Source: Tumebacillus algifaecis (GTDB lineage Bacteria > Bacillota > Bacilli > Tumebacillales > Tumebacillaceae). Taken from it: a stretch of 64,000 bases of DNA. Of this stretch, positions 1-8,600 are shown in pieces. Every line of letters starts with the position of its first letter. Positions within the stretch are counted from its first letter, which is position 1. The stretch lies in contig NZ_CP022657.1 in assembly GCF_002243515.1 (NCBI RefSeq), positions 1,261,001 to 1,325,000 on the forward strand, given 5' to 3'. The notes below the pieces were generated by a model. It ran no database searches, was not told the DNA's origin, and saw nothing but the letters and a program-made list of their open reading frames with translations. The position numbers and the translations under genes are program-made.

Positions 1-425
1 CAGGCCGAGTTTTTAGGGATCGCGGGACATGTGGACTTTCTGGGATTCGTGACAGATGAGGAGCGCAACCGACTGATTCGCGCGGCCGATGTGGCCGTTT
101 TTCCCAGCCTCTATGAGCCGTTTGGCATCGTGGCACTGGAGGCGATGGGGTGGGAACACCGACCGTTGTTTCGCGCACGGGAGGCTTGGCGGAAATCGTG
201 GAGCCCGGTCGCGACGGCTGGCTGGTCGAGCCAGGTGACCCAGAAAGTTTGTGCGACACGCTGTTGCAGATCTTCGCAGCTCCCAAACACTCAGCAGAGG
301 TAGCGGCGCGGGGAAGGCAGAAGGTGATCGATTCGTACAGTTGGCCTGCCATCGCGCGGGGGACGCTTCTTGTCTATGAACAGGCCCTGCAACAGCAGGT
401 GCAGGAAGTGAGGGAGATCGGATGA
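1..425 (+). pseudogene. GT4-family glycosyltransferase, C-terminal part, frameshifted and cut by window edge
   Basis: The window opens inside a gene in frame 1 that reads through a typical GT-B family 4 C-terminal signature ([12 protein letters not shown]). At about 150-155 the reading must shift to the frame starting at 150 to continue with [17 protein letters not shown] and [11 protein letters not shown], the usual donor-nucleotide-binding loop. A single missing base explains both halves, so this is either a real frameshift mutation or a sequencing error. The gene ends at 425, where its TGA overlaps the ATG of the next gene (ATGA), so it belongs to the same operon as the nucleotidyltransferase and glucoamylase. 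By family it would transfer a sugar from a nucleotide sugar; the exact acceptor cannot be read. The N-terminal part is outside the window. Confidence 0.8.
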
Positions 426-2851
426 AAGCTGTCATTCTCGCGGGTGGGAAAGGAAGTAGGTTGAGGCCGTTGACCTGCAACAAACCAAAGCCGATGGTGC
501 CTTTGCTCGGATTGCCTTGTATGGCCTATACGATCGACCTTTTGCGGCGAAGCGGCGTCGCGGAGATCGCGGTGACACTGCAATATATGCCCGATCAAAT
601 CCGCGACTATTTTGGCGATGGATCGGAGCACGGTGTGCGCATGGTCTATTTTGAAGAGACATCGCCGCTTGGCACAGCCGGGTCGGTCAAAAATGCGCAG
701 GAATTTCTCGACGAGACGTTTCTCGTCATCTCTGGCGACGCGCTGACCGATTTTCATCTGCTCGATGCGTTGCGCGTCCATCGTGAAAAAGAGGCTTTGG
801 CGACGATCATTTTGACCCGAGTCGAGTCCCCGCTGGAATTTGGCGTGGCGATCACCGCGGAAGACGGGCGAATTGTTCGCTTTCTTGAAAAACCGTCATG
901 GGGGGAAGTGTTCTCCGATACGGTGAACACCGGGATCTACCTGTTTGAAAAAGAGGTGCTGGACATGATTCCGGAGGGACAGGAGTTCGATTTTTCCAAA
1001 GACCTGTTCCACAAACTTCTGCAAGAGGGGCATGACCTGTACGGCTATGTGGCCGATGGGTACTGGTCGGACATCGGCAATCTGGCGCAGTATCGCCAGA
1101 CGCAGTTTGATATGCTCGACGGAAAGGTGAACTGTACGATTCCAGGTGCACAGGTTGCACCACAAGTGTGGGTCGGACAGGATGCACAACTGGCAGAAGG
1201 TGTTACGCTGGAAGGACCCTGCTATATCGGTGACGATACGACGATCGAATCGGGCGCGCACATCGGCCCCTATACGGTGCTCGGTGTTGGCAACGTGGTG
1301 AAGACAGGTGCGTCGCTGAAGCGCTCGGTGTTGTGGGATAGGGATTACATTGGCGAGGGAGTCGAACTGCGCGGGGCCACGTTGTGCTCACGAGCCAAGC
1401 TACAAAGCCATGTTGCCTGTTTCGAAGGATCGGTGATCGGGGACGCCTGCTCGCTTGGCGCCAAATCGGTCGTCAAGCCACAGGTCAAGCTGTGGCCGGG
1501 CAAAAGCGTACAGGAAGGCACGACGGCGCACACCTCGCTGATCTGGGGCGAAAAGTTGGAGAAAAGCCTGTTTGGCTTACATGGCGTGCAAGGGATTGGC
1601 AATGTGGAGATGACGCCCGATTTTGCGGGACGATTGGCGGCCGCGCTTGGTGCGACCTTGCCGTTTGGCGCACTGATCGCGATCTCGTGTGACCACGACC
1701 CGTTTTCCAGTCTGATCAAAGGCGCCCTGACGGCAGGTCTGCATTCGGCTGGGGTGAACACGGTGGGCTGTGGGATGGCGACGACGCCGATGATGCGCTA
1801 TGCGGTGCGGTCGCTCAAAGCGCATGGAGGGATCCATGTCAGACGCTATGGGCCATCGACCGATGATCGCGTGTTGATCGAGATGTTCGACCAAAACGGA
1901 TTGAACATCGACAAAGGCCTGGAGCGCAAAATTGAGAACGCCTATTGGCAGGAAGATTTTCGCCGGGCCAACCTGACGCAGATCGGGCGCGGTGAGATGT
2001 GGGCAGGACTGCAAGATGCTTATCTTGCCGAACTGATCAAGCAGGTCGATGCTGATCGGATAGGGCGAGAGCGGTTTCGCGTGGCGATACAGGCTGACTT
2101 GCATCCTTGGGCTAAGCTCGTGCCCGCTCTGTTGGAGCGGTTGAGTTGCCAAGTTGAGTGGATCGACACTTTCGAAGCGTCGCAGGGAGAACTGCAAAAC
2201 GTCGTATCCACAGGCGGCTTCCACCTAGGCGTGCGCCTGGACGACAACGGCGAAGCGATCGCGTTGATCACCGACCGCATTCAAGTGATCGAAGCGGATC
2301 GATTGCTTGCTCTGCAAACGTTGCTACAACTGATCGCCGGCAGTAAGAAGGTGGCGGTGCCAATCACGGCCCCGACCATCGTCGAGACGCTCGCCGCAAA
2401 ATTTGGCGCTCAGGCTGTGCGGACGAAAGCGAATCGGCGCGCTTTGCTGGAGCCACAGCAAGATCAACCGTTCCCGCTCCAGTTCGATGCGCTCTACACG
2501 CTGCTCAAAGTGCTTGAGACGCTCGCTTTGAGCAAATTGACGCTGTCCGAACTGGTCGCGTCGATTCCGCATTTTCATATGCTCCGTCGCGATGTGCCTT
2601 GCCCGTGGGAGGACAAAGGCCGAGTGATGCGCCTGCTGATCGAGGAGATGAAAGCGGAGACGGTGGAACTGGTCGATGGGATCAAAGTGTACAAAGAAGG
2701 GGGCTGGACCTTGATTTTGCCCGATTCGGATGAGCCGTTGTTTCGAGTGTTCGCGCAAGGCGTGACCGAACAGCGCGCTGAAGAGTTGGCCTTTTTTTAT
2801 GCGAAAAAGATTCATGACTTTCAAAAGGTAAGCGTAAGGGGGCGGGAGTAA
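422..2851 (+). CDS. Sugar-phosphate nucleotidyltransferase fused to left-handed beta-helix and inactive phosphomannomutase-like domain
   Basis: 809 aa. Residues 1-230 form a nucleotidyltransferase domain with the LAGGKGSRLRPLT signature and a KPKPMVPL motif, as in mannose-1-phosphate guanylyltransferase and GlmU/RmlA relatives. Residues about 245-370 show hexapeptide repeats of a left-handed beta-helix. The remaining ~430 residues follow the fold pattern of alpha-D-phosphohexomutases, but the catalytic serine loop (normally TASHNP) reads RRYGPSTDDR, and the metal loop (normally DGDxDR) reads LDDNGEAIAL, so mutase activity is unlikely. Such fusions occur in several Firmicutes and cyanobacteria and are usually annotated as mannose-1-phosphate guanylyltransferase. 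It overlaps the glycosyltransferase by four bases and the GH15 gene by one, pointing to one operon for making and remodelling a glycan. The nucleotide and sugar specificity are not certain. Confidence 0.85.
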   Translation: MKAVILAGGKGSRLRPLTCNKPKPMVPLLGLPCMAYTIDLLRRSGVAEIAVTLQYMPDQIRDYFGDGSEHGVRMVYFEETSPLGTAGSVKNAQEFLDETFLVISGDALTDFHLLDALRVHREKEALATIILTRVESPLEFGVAITAEDGRIVRFLEKPSWGEVFSDTVNTGIYLFEKEVLDMIPEGQEFDFSKDLFHKLLQEGHDLYGYVADGYWSDIGNLAQYRQTQFDMLDGKVNCTIPGAQVAPQVWVGQDAQLAEGVTLEGPCYIGDDTTIESGAHIGPYTVLGVGNVVKTGASLKRSVLWDRDYIGEGVELRGATLCSRAKLQSHVACFEGSVIGDACSLGAKSVVKPQVKLWPGKSVQEGTTAHTSLIWGEKLEKSLFGLHGVQGIGNVEMTPDFAGRLAAALGATLPFGALIAISCDHDPFSSLIKGALTAGLHSAGVNTVGCGMATTPMMRYAVRSLKAHGGIHVRRYGPSTDDRVLIEMFDQNGLNIDKGLERKIENAYWQEDFRRANLTQIGRGEMWAGLQDAYLAELIKQVDADRIGRERFRVAIQADLHPWAKLVPALLERLSCQVEWIDTFEASQGELQNVVSTGGFHLGVRLDDNGEAIALITDRIQVIEADRLLALQTLLQLIAGSKKVAVPITAPTIVETLAAKFGAQAVRTKANRRALLEPQQDQPFPLQFDALYTLLKVLETLALSKLTLSELVASIPHFHMLRRDVPCPWEDKGRVMRLLIEEMKAETVELVDGIKVYKEGGWTLILPDSDEPLFRVFAQGVTEQRAEELAFFYAKKIHDFQKVSVRGRE

Positions 2852-4839
2852 TGCCACGCTCGCTGGTGATCGGCAATGGGCACATGTTTATCGGATTTGA
2901 TGCTAGAACGAACATGCGCGACCTGTACTATCCGTATGTCGGACAGCTCAACCACATCGGAGGCAACCGCAATTCGCTCGGCGTCTATGTGGACGGACAA
3001 TTCACTTGGTGTGACGAACCAGACTGGGTGATCACGAACTCGTATCGCTCCGGCACTTTGGTGACAGACGTGCTTGCGCATAATGAGCGACTGGGCGTGG
3101 AGCTATACATCGAGGATGCTGTACATTTTCAGAAAAACGCCTATTTAAAAAAAGTTCGGGTGCGCAACACACAGGATCGCGAGCGCGAAATACGCGTTTT
3201 TTTCACGCATGACTATAGCATCGATGAGACGGAGATCGGAGATACGGCCGTCTATGATCCGGTGCAAAACGCGGTCTATCACTACAAGCGCAATCGCTAT
3301 CTGTTGATCAACGGTTTTACCCATCTGGGCGGGCTGTTCGAATATTCGACCGGGATCAAGCGTTTTCAATCGTTGCAGGGGACATGGAAGGATGCGGAGG
3401 ACGGGACGCTGGAAGGAAACCCGATCGCACAAGGCTCGGTGGACAGTACGGTCTCGTTTAAGATGTTTGTGCCAGGCGGTGGGCAAGAGACGCTGTATTA
3501 CTGGATCTGTGTGGGGCGCACATTTCCCGAGGTCAAGGAATTAAACGGATGGGTGCTACAGCGCTCGCCTGCGCAACTTTTTTCGGAGATCGATGCGTAT
3601 TGGCGGGAGTGGTTGCGGCAAGCGGAGCAGGAGTTTGGCGATCTCGACCAAGATGTGATCGACCAGTACCAGTTGTCACTGATGCTGGTGCAGACGCTGT
3701 CAGATGCGAACGGCGCGATCATCGCCGCCAATGATACGGACATTTTGCAGTACAACCGCGACCATTATTCCTACATGTGGCCGCGCGATGGAGCGCTGAT
3801 CGCTCATGCGATGAGCGAGGCAGGGTATGAGCGGATCGCCAATCGCTTTTTCCGTTTCTGTGAAGACTCGCTGACGGCAGGTGGCTTTCTGCTGCACAAA
3901 TACAATCCGGACGGTTCGGTCGGTTCATCGTGGCATCCCTACTTGCAAGGAAACGAGCCACAACTGCCGATTCAGGAGGATGAGACGGGACTTGTGATCT
4001 GGGCGCTGTGGGAGCATTACCAGCGCTATGGCGATGTGGAGTTCGCTCAGTCGCTGTACACGACGCTCATTGAGCCTGCGGGCGATTTTCTGGCGGAGTA
4101 TCAGTATGAGCATCTGGGACTGCCGCTCGAAAGCTATGATTTGTGGGAAGAGCGGCGCGGCATCTTTACGTTTACAGTATCGACGGTGATCGCCGGGCTA
4201 CGCGCGGTGCGCAATTTTGCTCAGGTATTTGGCGATCCCAAGCGAGCGCTGAAGATGCAACAGACTGCCGAACGATTGCTCGAAGGCTTGGATCGCTATT
4301 TGTACGATCCGACGATCGGACGTTTTTTGCGCGGGGTCTATCTAGGGGAAAACGGAGAGATCATCAAAGACAAGACACTGGAATCGAGCTTGTGCGGGCT
4401 GTTTCAATTTGACATTCTCTCGCCGGACGACCCGCGCTTGCAAGCGACGATGGAGCGGGTCTGGGCAGGTCTGCGCGTCAAAACGGAGATTGGTGGGGTG
4501 GCTCGCTACACGGACGATCAGTATTTTAAGAAGTCGGATGAGATCGAAAAAGTACCGGGCAATCCGTGGGTGATTTGTACACTGTGGCAGGCGGCATGGG
4601 AGATCGAACGAGCGGAGACGGTAGAAGATTTGCACAAGGCGAAAGCGTGGTTCGATTGGGCGCTCCGTCACCGGATCGACAGCGGAGTGCTTCCCGAGCA
4701 GTTGCATCCTTTCGACGGCACACCGCTTTCGGTAGCGCCACTGACTTGGTCGCACGCGACCTTCGTGCAGGAGGTCGTGCGATATGGGCGGCGCTATAAG
4801 CAACTGACTAACAAAGCGCTCCATCACATGCAGGAGTAG
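2851..4839 (+). CDS. Glycoside hydrolase family 15 (glucoamylase-like)
   Basis: 662 aa, starting at an ATG that overlaps the previous stop (TAATG). The N-terminal 250 residues form the beta-sandwich usual in bacterial GH15 enzymes (start GNGHMFIGFDARTNMRDLYYP), followed by an (alpha/alpha)6 barrel with the family motifs YMWPRDGA near residue 308 and ESYDLWEERRG near 430, which carries the general acid glutamate. No signal peptide is seen, so the enzyme is probably cytoplasmic. GH15 members release glucose from the non-reducing ends of alpha-glucans; some related clades act on trehalose or other alpha-glucosides, which cannot be told apart here. As last gene of the operon it is closed by a terminator at 4849. 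Confidence 0.9.
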   Translation: MPRSLVIGNGHMFIGFDARTNMRDLYYPYVGQLNHIGGNRNSLGVYVDGQFTWCDEPDWVITNSYRSGTLVTDVLAHNERLGVELYIEDAVHFQKNAYLKKVRVRNTQDREREIRVFFTHDYSIDETEIGDTAVYDPVQNAVYHYKRNRYLLINGFTHLGGLFEYSTGIKRFQSLQGTWKDAEDGTLEGNPIAQGSVDSTVSFKMFVPGGGQETLYYWICVGRTFPEVKELNGWVLQRSPAQLFSEIDAYWREWLRQAEQEFGDLDQDVIDQYQLSLMLVQTLSDANGAIIAANDTDILQYNRDHYSYMWPRDGALIAHAMSEAGYERIANRFFRFCEDSLTAGGFLLHKYNPDGSVGSSWHPYLQGNEPQLPIQEDETGLVIWALWEHYQRYGDVEFAQSLYTTLIEPAGDFLAEYQYEHLGLPLESYDLWEERRGIFTFTVSTVIAGLRAVRNFAQVFGDPKRALKMQQTAERLLEGLDRYLYDPTIGRFLRGVYLGENGEIIKDKTLESSLCGLFQFDILSPDDPRLQATMERVWAGLRVKTEIGGVARYTDDQYFKKSDEIEKVPGNPWVICTLWQAAWEIERAETVEDLHKAKAWFDWALRHRIDSGVLPEQLHPFDGTPLSVAPLTWSHATFVQEVVRYGRRYKQLTNKALHHMQE

Positions 4840-4848
4840 AGGAATGAG

Positions 4849-4885
4849 AAACGTGCCGCCCCGCGATGGGACGGCACGTTTTTAT
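4849..4885. terminator. Bidirectional rho-independent terminator
   Basis: Nine-base inverted repeat AACGTGCCG / CGGCACGTT with T runs on both strands, sitting between the convergent GH15 and SLH-protein genes. Confidence 0.85.
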
Positions 4886-6993
4886 TCATGGTCCAACTTG
4901 TAGAGAACGCTCACCGCTTCAGCGAGGGTGAGGTGATCTTGTGGACGGAAGCGATTGTCGTAGCCTCGCATCCAGCCCTGTTTGTCACTGAGCGCGACCG
5001 CTCCGTAAGACCAGGAAGCGATGCGGTTACGATCAGCATAGGGCAGAACGTCCTGTTGATGCGCTTTGGCATCGAGACCGGCCGCTTTGCTGATCAGGAC
5101 GGCCAACTCTTCGCGCGTGATGAGATCGTCGGGGCGGAAATTCTTGTCCTTGGCAATCCAGCCGAGATGTGCGGCTGCGTTGATCGCAAAGAAGTTGGGA
5201 TGATCGGTGGTCACATCCGCATACCACTCGGTCTGATCGGTGAAGGCGTTTGGTTGCAGATGACCGATCAGCAGTTCGATCAGGGTGCTGCGCTGAATGG
5301 GTGCATCGGGATGGACGTACAGCTGATCGCTTGGAAGCAGTCCTTGTTCTGCAAACCGAGTCAACGCCGCTTCCGCCCAATGGCCTGGAATATCGGCAGC
5401 GAGGCGGGCGCCATTTTTGCTCATCAGCCCGACCAGAGCACCATTTTGCGCATTGACATAGACGTACTCAGGCGTATTCTGTGCAAAGCGATAGCGCAGG
5501 CTGGGCTTGCCAATTCGCTCTCCAGCTTCGTTTTCTTCGTATCCATAATAGAGCAGAAGCGGCAGTTTCGAATAGTGAAGTTTAGCTTCTGTGGCTGTCA
5601 GAACTGGCTGTGCCGAAGAATAGGACTGCGCTTCGGAGAAGTATTGCATCACTTCGAGCACGCGCCCGGTTTCAGGGTGCAAAGTCAGTTGTAAAGAGGT
5701 GTCAGAAGCGGGCAATCCATTGACGAGATAGAGGAACTCGAACATCGTAGAATCGCGATTCGTTTGCAAGGCCAGCGCACCTGTGCGGTGCGGAAAAAGC
5801 GTTTTGGCATAGCTGACAGCCAGTTCGAGCAGGCGTTCTGACTCGATCAGGTTGAGGTCGGGCTGCTCCGTGTCGCTTGCTTCTTCCTCTTCCGATTCAG
5901 CACCAGATTCAGCGCTGGAGGCATACTGGTAATATTCGACCAATTCTGCGGTGGAGGCGTTCAAACGGATCATGTGGGTGACGATCGATTGCTCTTGCTC
6001 GCCATCTTTTGATTCGTATTTGAGGAACCACTCGCCATCCTCGTACTCCGCATATTCTGCTGGGATGTAGGTAGCGCTGGCCGGAAGCAAGTCGAGTTCG
6101 TCTACGATCGACAGCGCCTGTTCGTGGCTCAGTTCTGTTGTGAGCTGCGGTGGTGCTGTCGGGCCGCTCTTGACCAGCGGTTCGATGTTCGGAGGCACGT
6201 TGGCTGGCCAAAAGAACAGCGGTTCATTCACTAGGTCACCACTGTTGGCGTCGATGGCAAAACGATCGGTAAAGTATGGGCGGTACATCAGTTCCGGGCG
6301 GCCTTCATAATGGCTGCTGTATTCCAAGTGCATTTGGAGATTGTCGAGAAAGATCTGACGCGCTTTGTCTTCGGAGATCACACCGTCTGCACGCGGAAAT
6401 TGCATGCTGGGTTCCCAACTTTTTAGATAGGAAACGACCGAACCATCCCAAGCGACCGAAACGGACAGGCCCTGATCATGAACGGGAAGGCCGTTCACCG
6501 TCCGGACAAACGTAAATTCGTATTCATAGCCCCAAGCGTAGTCTCCGTTTGCTTCAACCGTCTGCTCGAATTCGTGCGGTGCTGTAGCTTGCAAAAATTG
6601 AACGGCAGCTTGACGCGCAGCCTTGGGCGAATGGAAAGATACCTCCTCCGCAGGCTCAGGTGCCGATGCATGATAAACGATCAATTCCTCGGTCTTCGCA
6701 TCGAGCGCGACGTAGATCGACTTTTCCTCCTGCATGAAGGTGAGCAACCAGACTTTCCGTGCAGGCAGATCGGAGAAGACGTCAAACTCATGCAACTCGG
6801 CCAACTCCAATTGGACATCCCGCTCGGACAGTTTCAACAGGGAGCGCGCTTTCAGGACGGCATCCGCTTCGCTCAGTTCAGCCGCTTGCTCAGCCGTTTG
6901 CGCGCTGACTGGCTGAGGTTGGAGCGGAGACGTACCGGCTAAGAGCAGGCAGGCGGCGGTGAAAACAGACAGACTCTTCAGGGGAAGGGACAT
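4882..6993 (-). CDS. Secreted S-layer homology (SLH) domain protein with YcdB/YcdC-like region
   Basis: 703 aa. An N-terminal signal peptide ends near VSAQ (residue 32). The middle 480 residues contain repeated PepSY/YcdB-like stretches (for example DGSVVSYLKSW, TGRVLEVMQYF, NAQNGALVGL), a fold seen in secreted Bacillales proteins of unknown role. Residues 534-703 hold three SLH motifs (DIPGHWAEAAL; YADVTTDHPNFFAI; YADRNRIASW), which bind pyruvylated secondary cell wall polymer and would anchor the protein to the cell surface. An acidic E/S-rich linker lies near residue 365. The start has an AAAGGAG site. It lies just downstream of an HTH/TPR regulator on the same strand, separated by a terminator. 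Precise function unknown. Confidence 0.85.
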   Translation of the reverse strand: MSLPLKSLSVFTAACLLLAGTSPLQPQPVSAQTAEQAAELSEADAVLKARSLLKLSERDVQLELAELHEFDVFSDLPARKVWLLTFMQEEKSIYVALDAKTEELIVYHASAPEPAEEVSFHSPKAARQAAVQFLQATAPHEFEQTVEANGDYAWGYEYEFTFVRTVNGLPVHDQGLSVSVAWDGSVVSYLKSWEPSMQFPRADGVISEDKARQIFLDNLQMHLEYSSHYEGRPELMYRPYFTDRFAIDANSGDLVNEPLFFWPANVPPNIEPLVKSGPTAPPQLTTELSHEQALSIVDELDLLPASATYIPAEYAEYEDGEWFLKYESKDGEQEQSIVTHMIRLNASTAELVEYYQYASSAESGAESEEEEASDTEQPDLNLIESERLLELAVSYAKTLFPHRTGALALQTNRDSTMFEFLYLVNGLPASDTSLQLTLHPETGRVLEVMQYFSEAQSYSSAQPVLTATEAKLHYSKLPLLLYYGYEENEAGERIGKPSLRYRFAQNTPEYVYVNAQNGALVGLMSKNGARLAADIPGHWAEAALTRFAEQGLLPSDQLYVHPDAPIQRSTLIELLIGHLQPNAFTDQTEWYADVTTDHPNFFAINAAAHLGWIAKDKNFRPDDLITREELAVLISKAAGLDAKAHQQDVLPYADRNRIASWSYGAVALSDKQGWMRGYDNRFRPQDHLTLAEAVSVLYKLDHE

Positions 6994-7013
6994 CGAGGTG
7001 AACTCCTTTAAAT

Positions 7014-7054
7014 AAAAAAATTTGGGCTGTTCTGGTTTGCAGAATCAAGCCCAA
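7014..7054 (-). terminator. Rho-independent terminator of the HTH/TPR regulator
   Basis: Minus strand TTGGGCT...AGCCCAA stem with a 19-nt loop followed by a T run (A run at 7014-7020 on plus). It separates the regulator from the SLH gene, and its T run lies within about 25 bases of the SLH start codon. Confidence 0.65.
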
Positions 7055-7106
7055 TTTATCACAAAATTTTGTCGGGTGGCAATTGTTAGATTAAAAAATA
7101 ATCAAG

Positions 7107-8393
7107 TTACAAAATGATGCCCCGCTCTTTCAAGTTTTCATTCAGCGCGTTTTTCATGTTCAACAGGCACTCATTCGCTTTGACGAAATTGTCAGCCTTC
7201 TGGTAGAGATCGGCGAGCAGGGAGTAGGTTTCTGCCAGTTCGCTGAGCAATTGGTTGTTCGAGAAGATCGCGATGGCGCGCTCCGTCGCTTGGATCGCTC
7301 GCTCTCGGTGGCCGAGCAGATCTTCGGCAACGGCGAGCGTGCGCAGGATCGGGGCTGCTTCTATCGTGGTCGCAGGCATCGTTGCCAGCGCTTTTTGACA
7401 AGTCAGTTTACATTCGTCAAGACGTTGCTCTTTCAAATATAAGCGGGCAATCTCGCCAAGTACGGAAGCCGCATCGAGCATGTAATTATGTTTTTCATAC
7501 TCTTCGATGCATGCCAAAAACAGCTCGCGGGCTGTTTCGATCTGTCCTTCTTCACTTTTGAGAATGCCGTAGTTTTTCTTCACATCGATCGAAAGCTTGA
7601 TATTTTTCAGCGATTCAAAGATCGCGATCGCATATTGTGAATACTCGGATGCTTTTTCATATTCTTTCATTCGTTTGTACGAAAGCCCGAGGCCGATGTA
7701 GGTAAAGCCGATCTGTTCAAAGTGGCTGCTCTTTGCCAGAAACTGATAGGCGGTTTCATAGTAGCTGAGCGCTTCTTGGAATTCCCCCAATTGATAATGA
7801 ATTGTCCCCAGATTGGTCAGCACCTGCGACTGCAAGAACGGCTCCGGCTGCAACAGCAGATCGAACTGCTCAAAAGCTGTGCGCCAGTGGTAGATCGCCA
7901 GATGGTACTTCTGGCGACGCTGTTCGATCACTCCCAGTTTATTTAAAGCTTGTAGCGCCGCTGTCGGGTTCTCCTTGCTTTTGGCGATCTCCAGCACTTT
8001 GTCGAACTGTGCGACCGCCTCATCGTATCGCTCTAAATTCAAGTAGCATTCGCCAAGGTCGGACATGACTTCGACGATGTTCAAGTTGGAGGAAGGTTTT
8101 TGCAACAAGGACTCTAACAGACCGACGGCTCGTTCGAAGTTGTGGGAGGAAAGTAGCGCTTTGGCTACTTTATGGGCGCTGGTCTGCTCAAGTTGTGTTT
8201 GGATGTCGGTTAGAAAAAATTCGAGTGGCGTCTCCAATTTCTCTGCTATTGCTTCGAGCACTTTGTAAGACGGATTGGCTTTATCTGACTCGATTTGGGA
8301 GATCATGCTGGGGGTGACCAGCCCCGAACCGAGATCACTTTGCGTCAGTCCTTTCACTATGCGAAGTTCGCGAATTTTCTGCCCTAAAGACAT
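7107..8393 (-). CDS. HTH (XRE) transcriptional regulator with TPR repeats, RRNPP-like
   Basis: 428 aa. I place the start at the inner ATG (8393) because GGGGGT lies 7 bases upstream of it; the outer ATG at 8408 has no such site and the GGGGGT is inside its first codons. Residues 1-65 form an XRE helix-turn-helix (SLGQKIRELR, GLTQSDLGSG, SMISQIESDKANPS). The rest is a series of TPR-type helical pairs (for example SDLGECYLNLERYDEAVAQF, TNLGTIHYQLGEFQEALSYY). The domain order matches RRNPP regulators, which bind short exported peptides. No small signal-peptide gene is visible just downstream, unlike the regulator at 32854. It is a clear paralogue of the gene at 34331 (same start SLGQ and same ending GIIL). 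Target genes are not known; the SLH gene is the nearest candidate. Confidence 0.85.
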   Translation of the reverse strand: MSLGQKIRELRIVKGLTQSDLGSGLVTPSMISQIESDKANPSYKVLEAIAEKLETPLEFFLTDIQTQLEQTSAHKVAKALLSSHNFERAVGLLESLLQKPSSNLNIVEVMSDLGECYLNLERYDEAVAQFDKVLEIAKSKENPTAALQALNKLGVIEQRRQKYHLAIYHWRTAFEQFDLLLQPEPFLQSQVLTNLGTIHYQLGEFQEALSYYETAYQFLAKSSHFEQIGFTYIGLGLSYKRMKEYEKASEYSQYAIAIFESLKNIKLSIDVKKNYGILKSEEGQIETARELFLACIEEYEKHNYMLDAASVLGEIARLYLKEQRLDECKLTCQKALATMPATTIEAAPILRTLAVAEDLLGHRERAIQATERAIAIFSNNQLLSELAETYSLLADLYQKADNFVKANECLLNMKNALNENLKERGIIL

Positions 8394-8600
8394 GAAAAAT
8401 ACCCCCATCTGTGCTGTTTTCTAGACACATTTTACTACTTTAGGGGAGGCGAATAAAGGGCAAAGTAAACTTTATATCAATTTTTCTTATTATATAAGCA
8501 AAAAGTTTCTGAGAATAAGTAATGGTTGTGTAGGTTAGTTGTGAATGGTAATTGATGTAAAACAAATACCCAAGTTGATCATGTTTTTGACGAGAAACGC

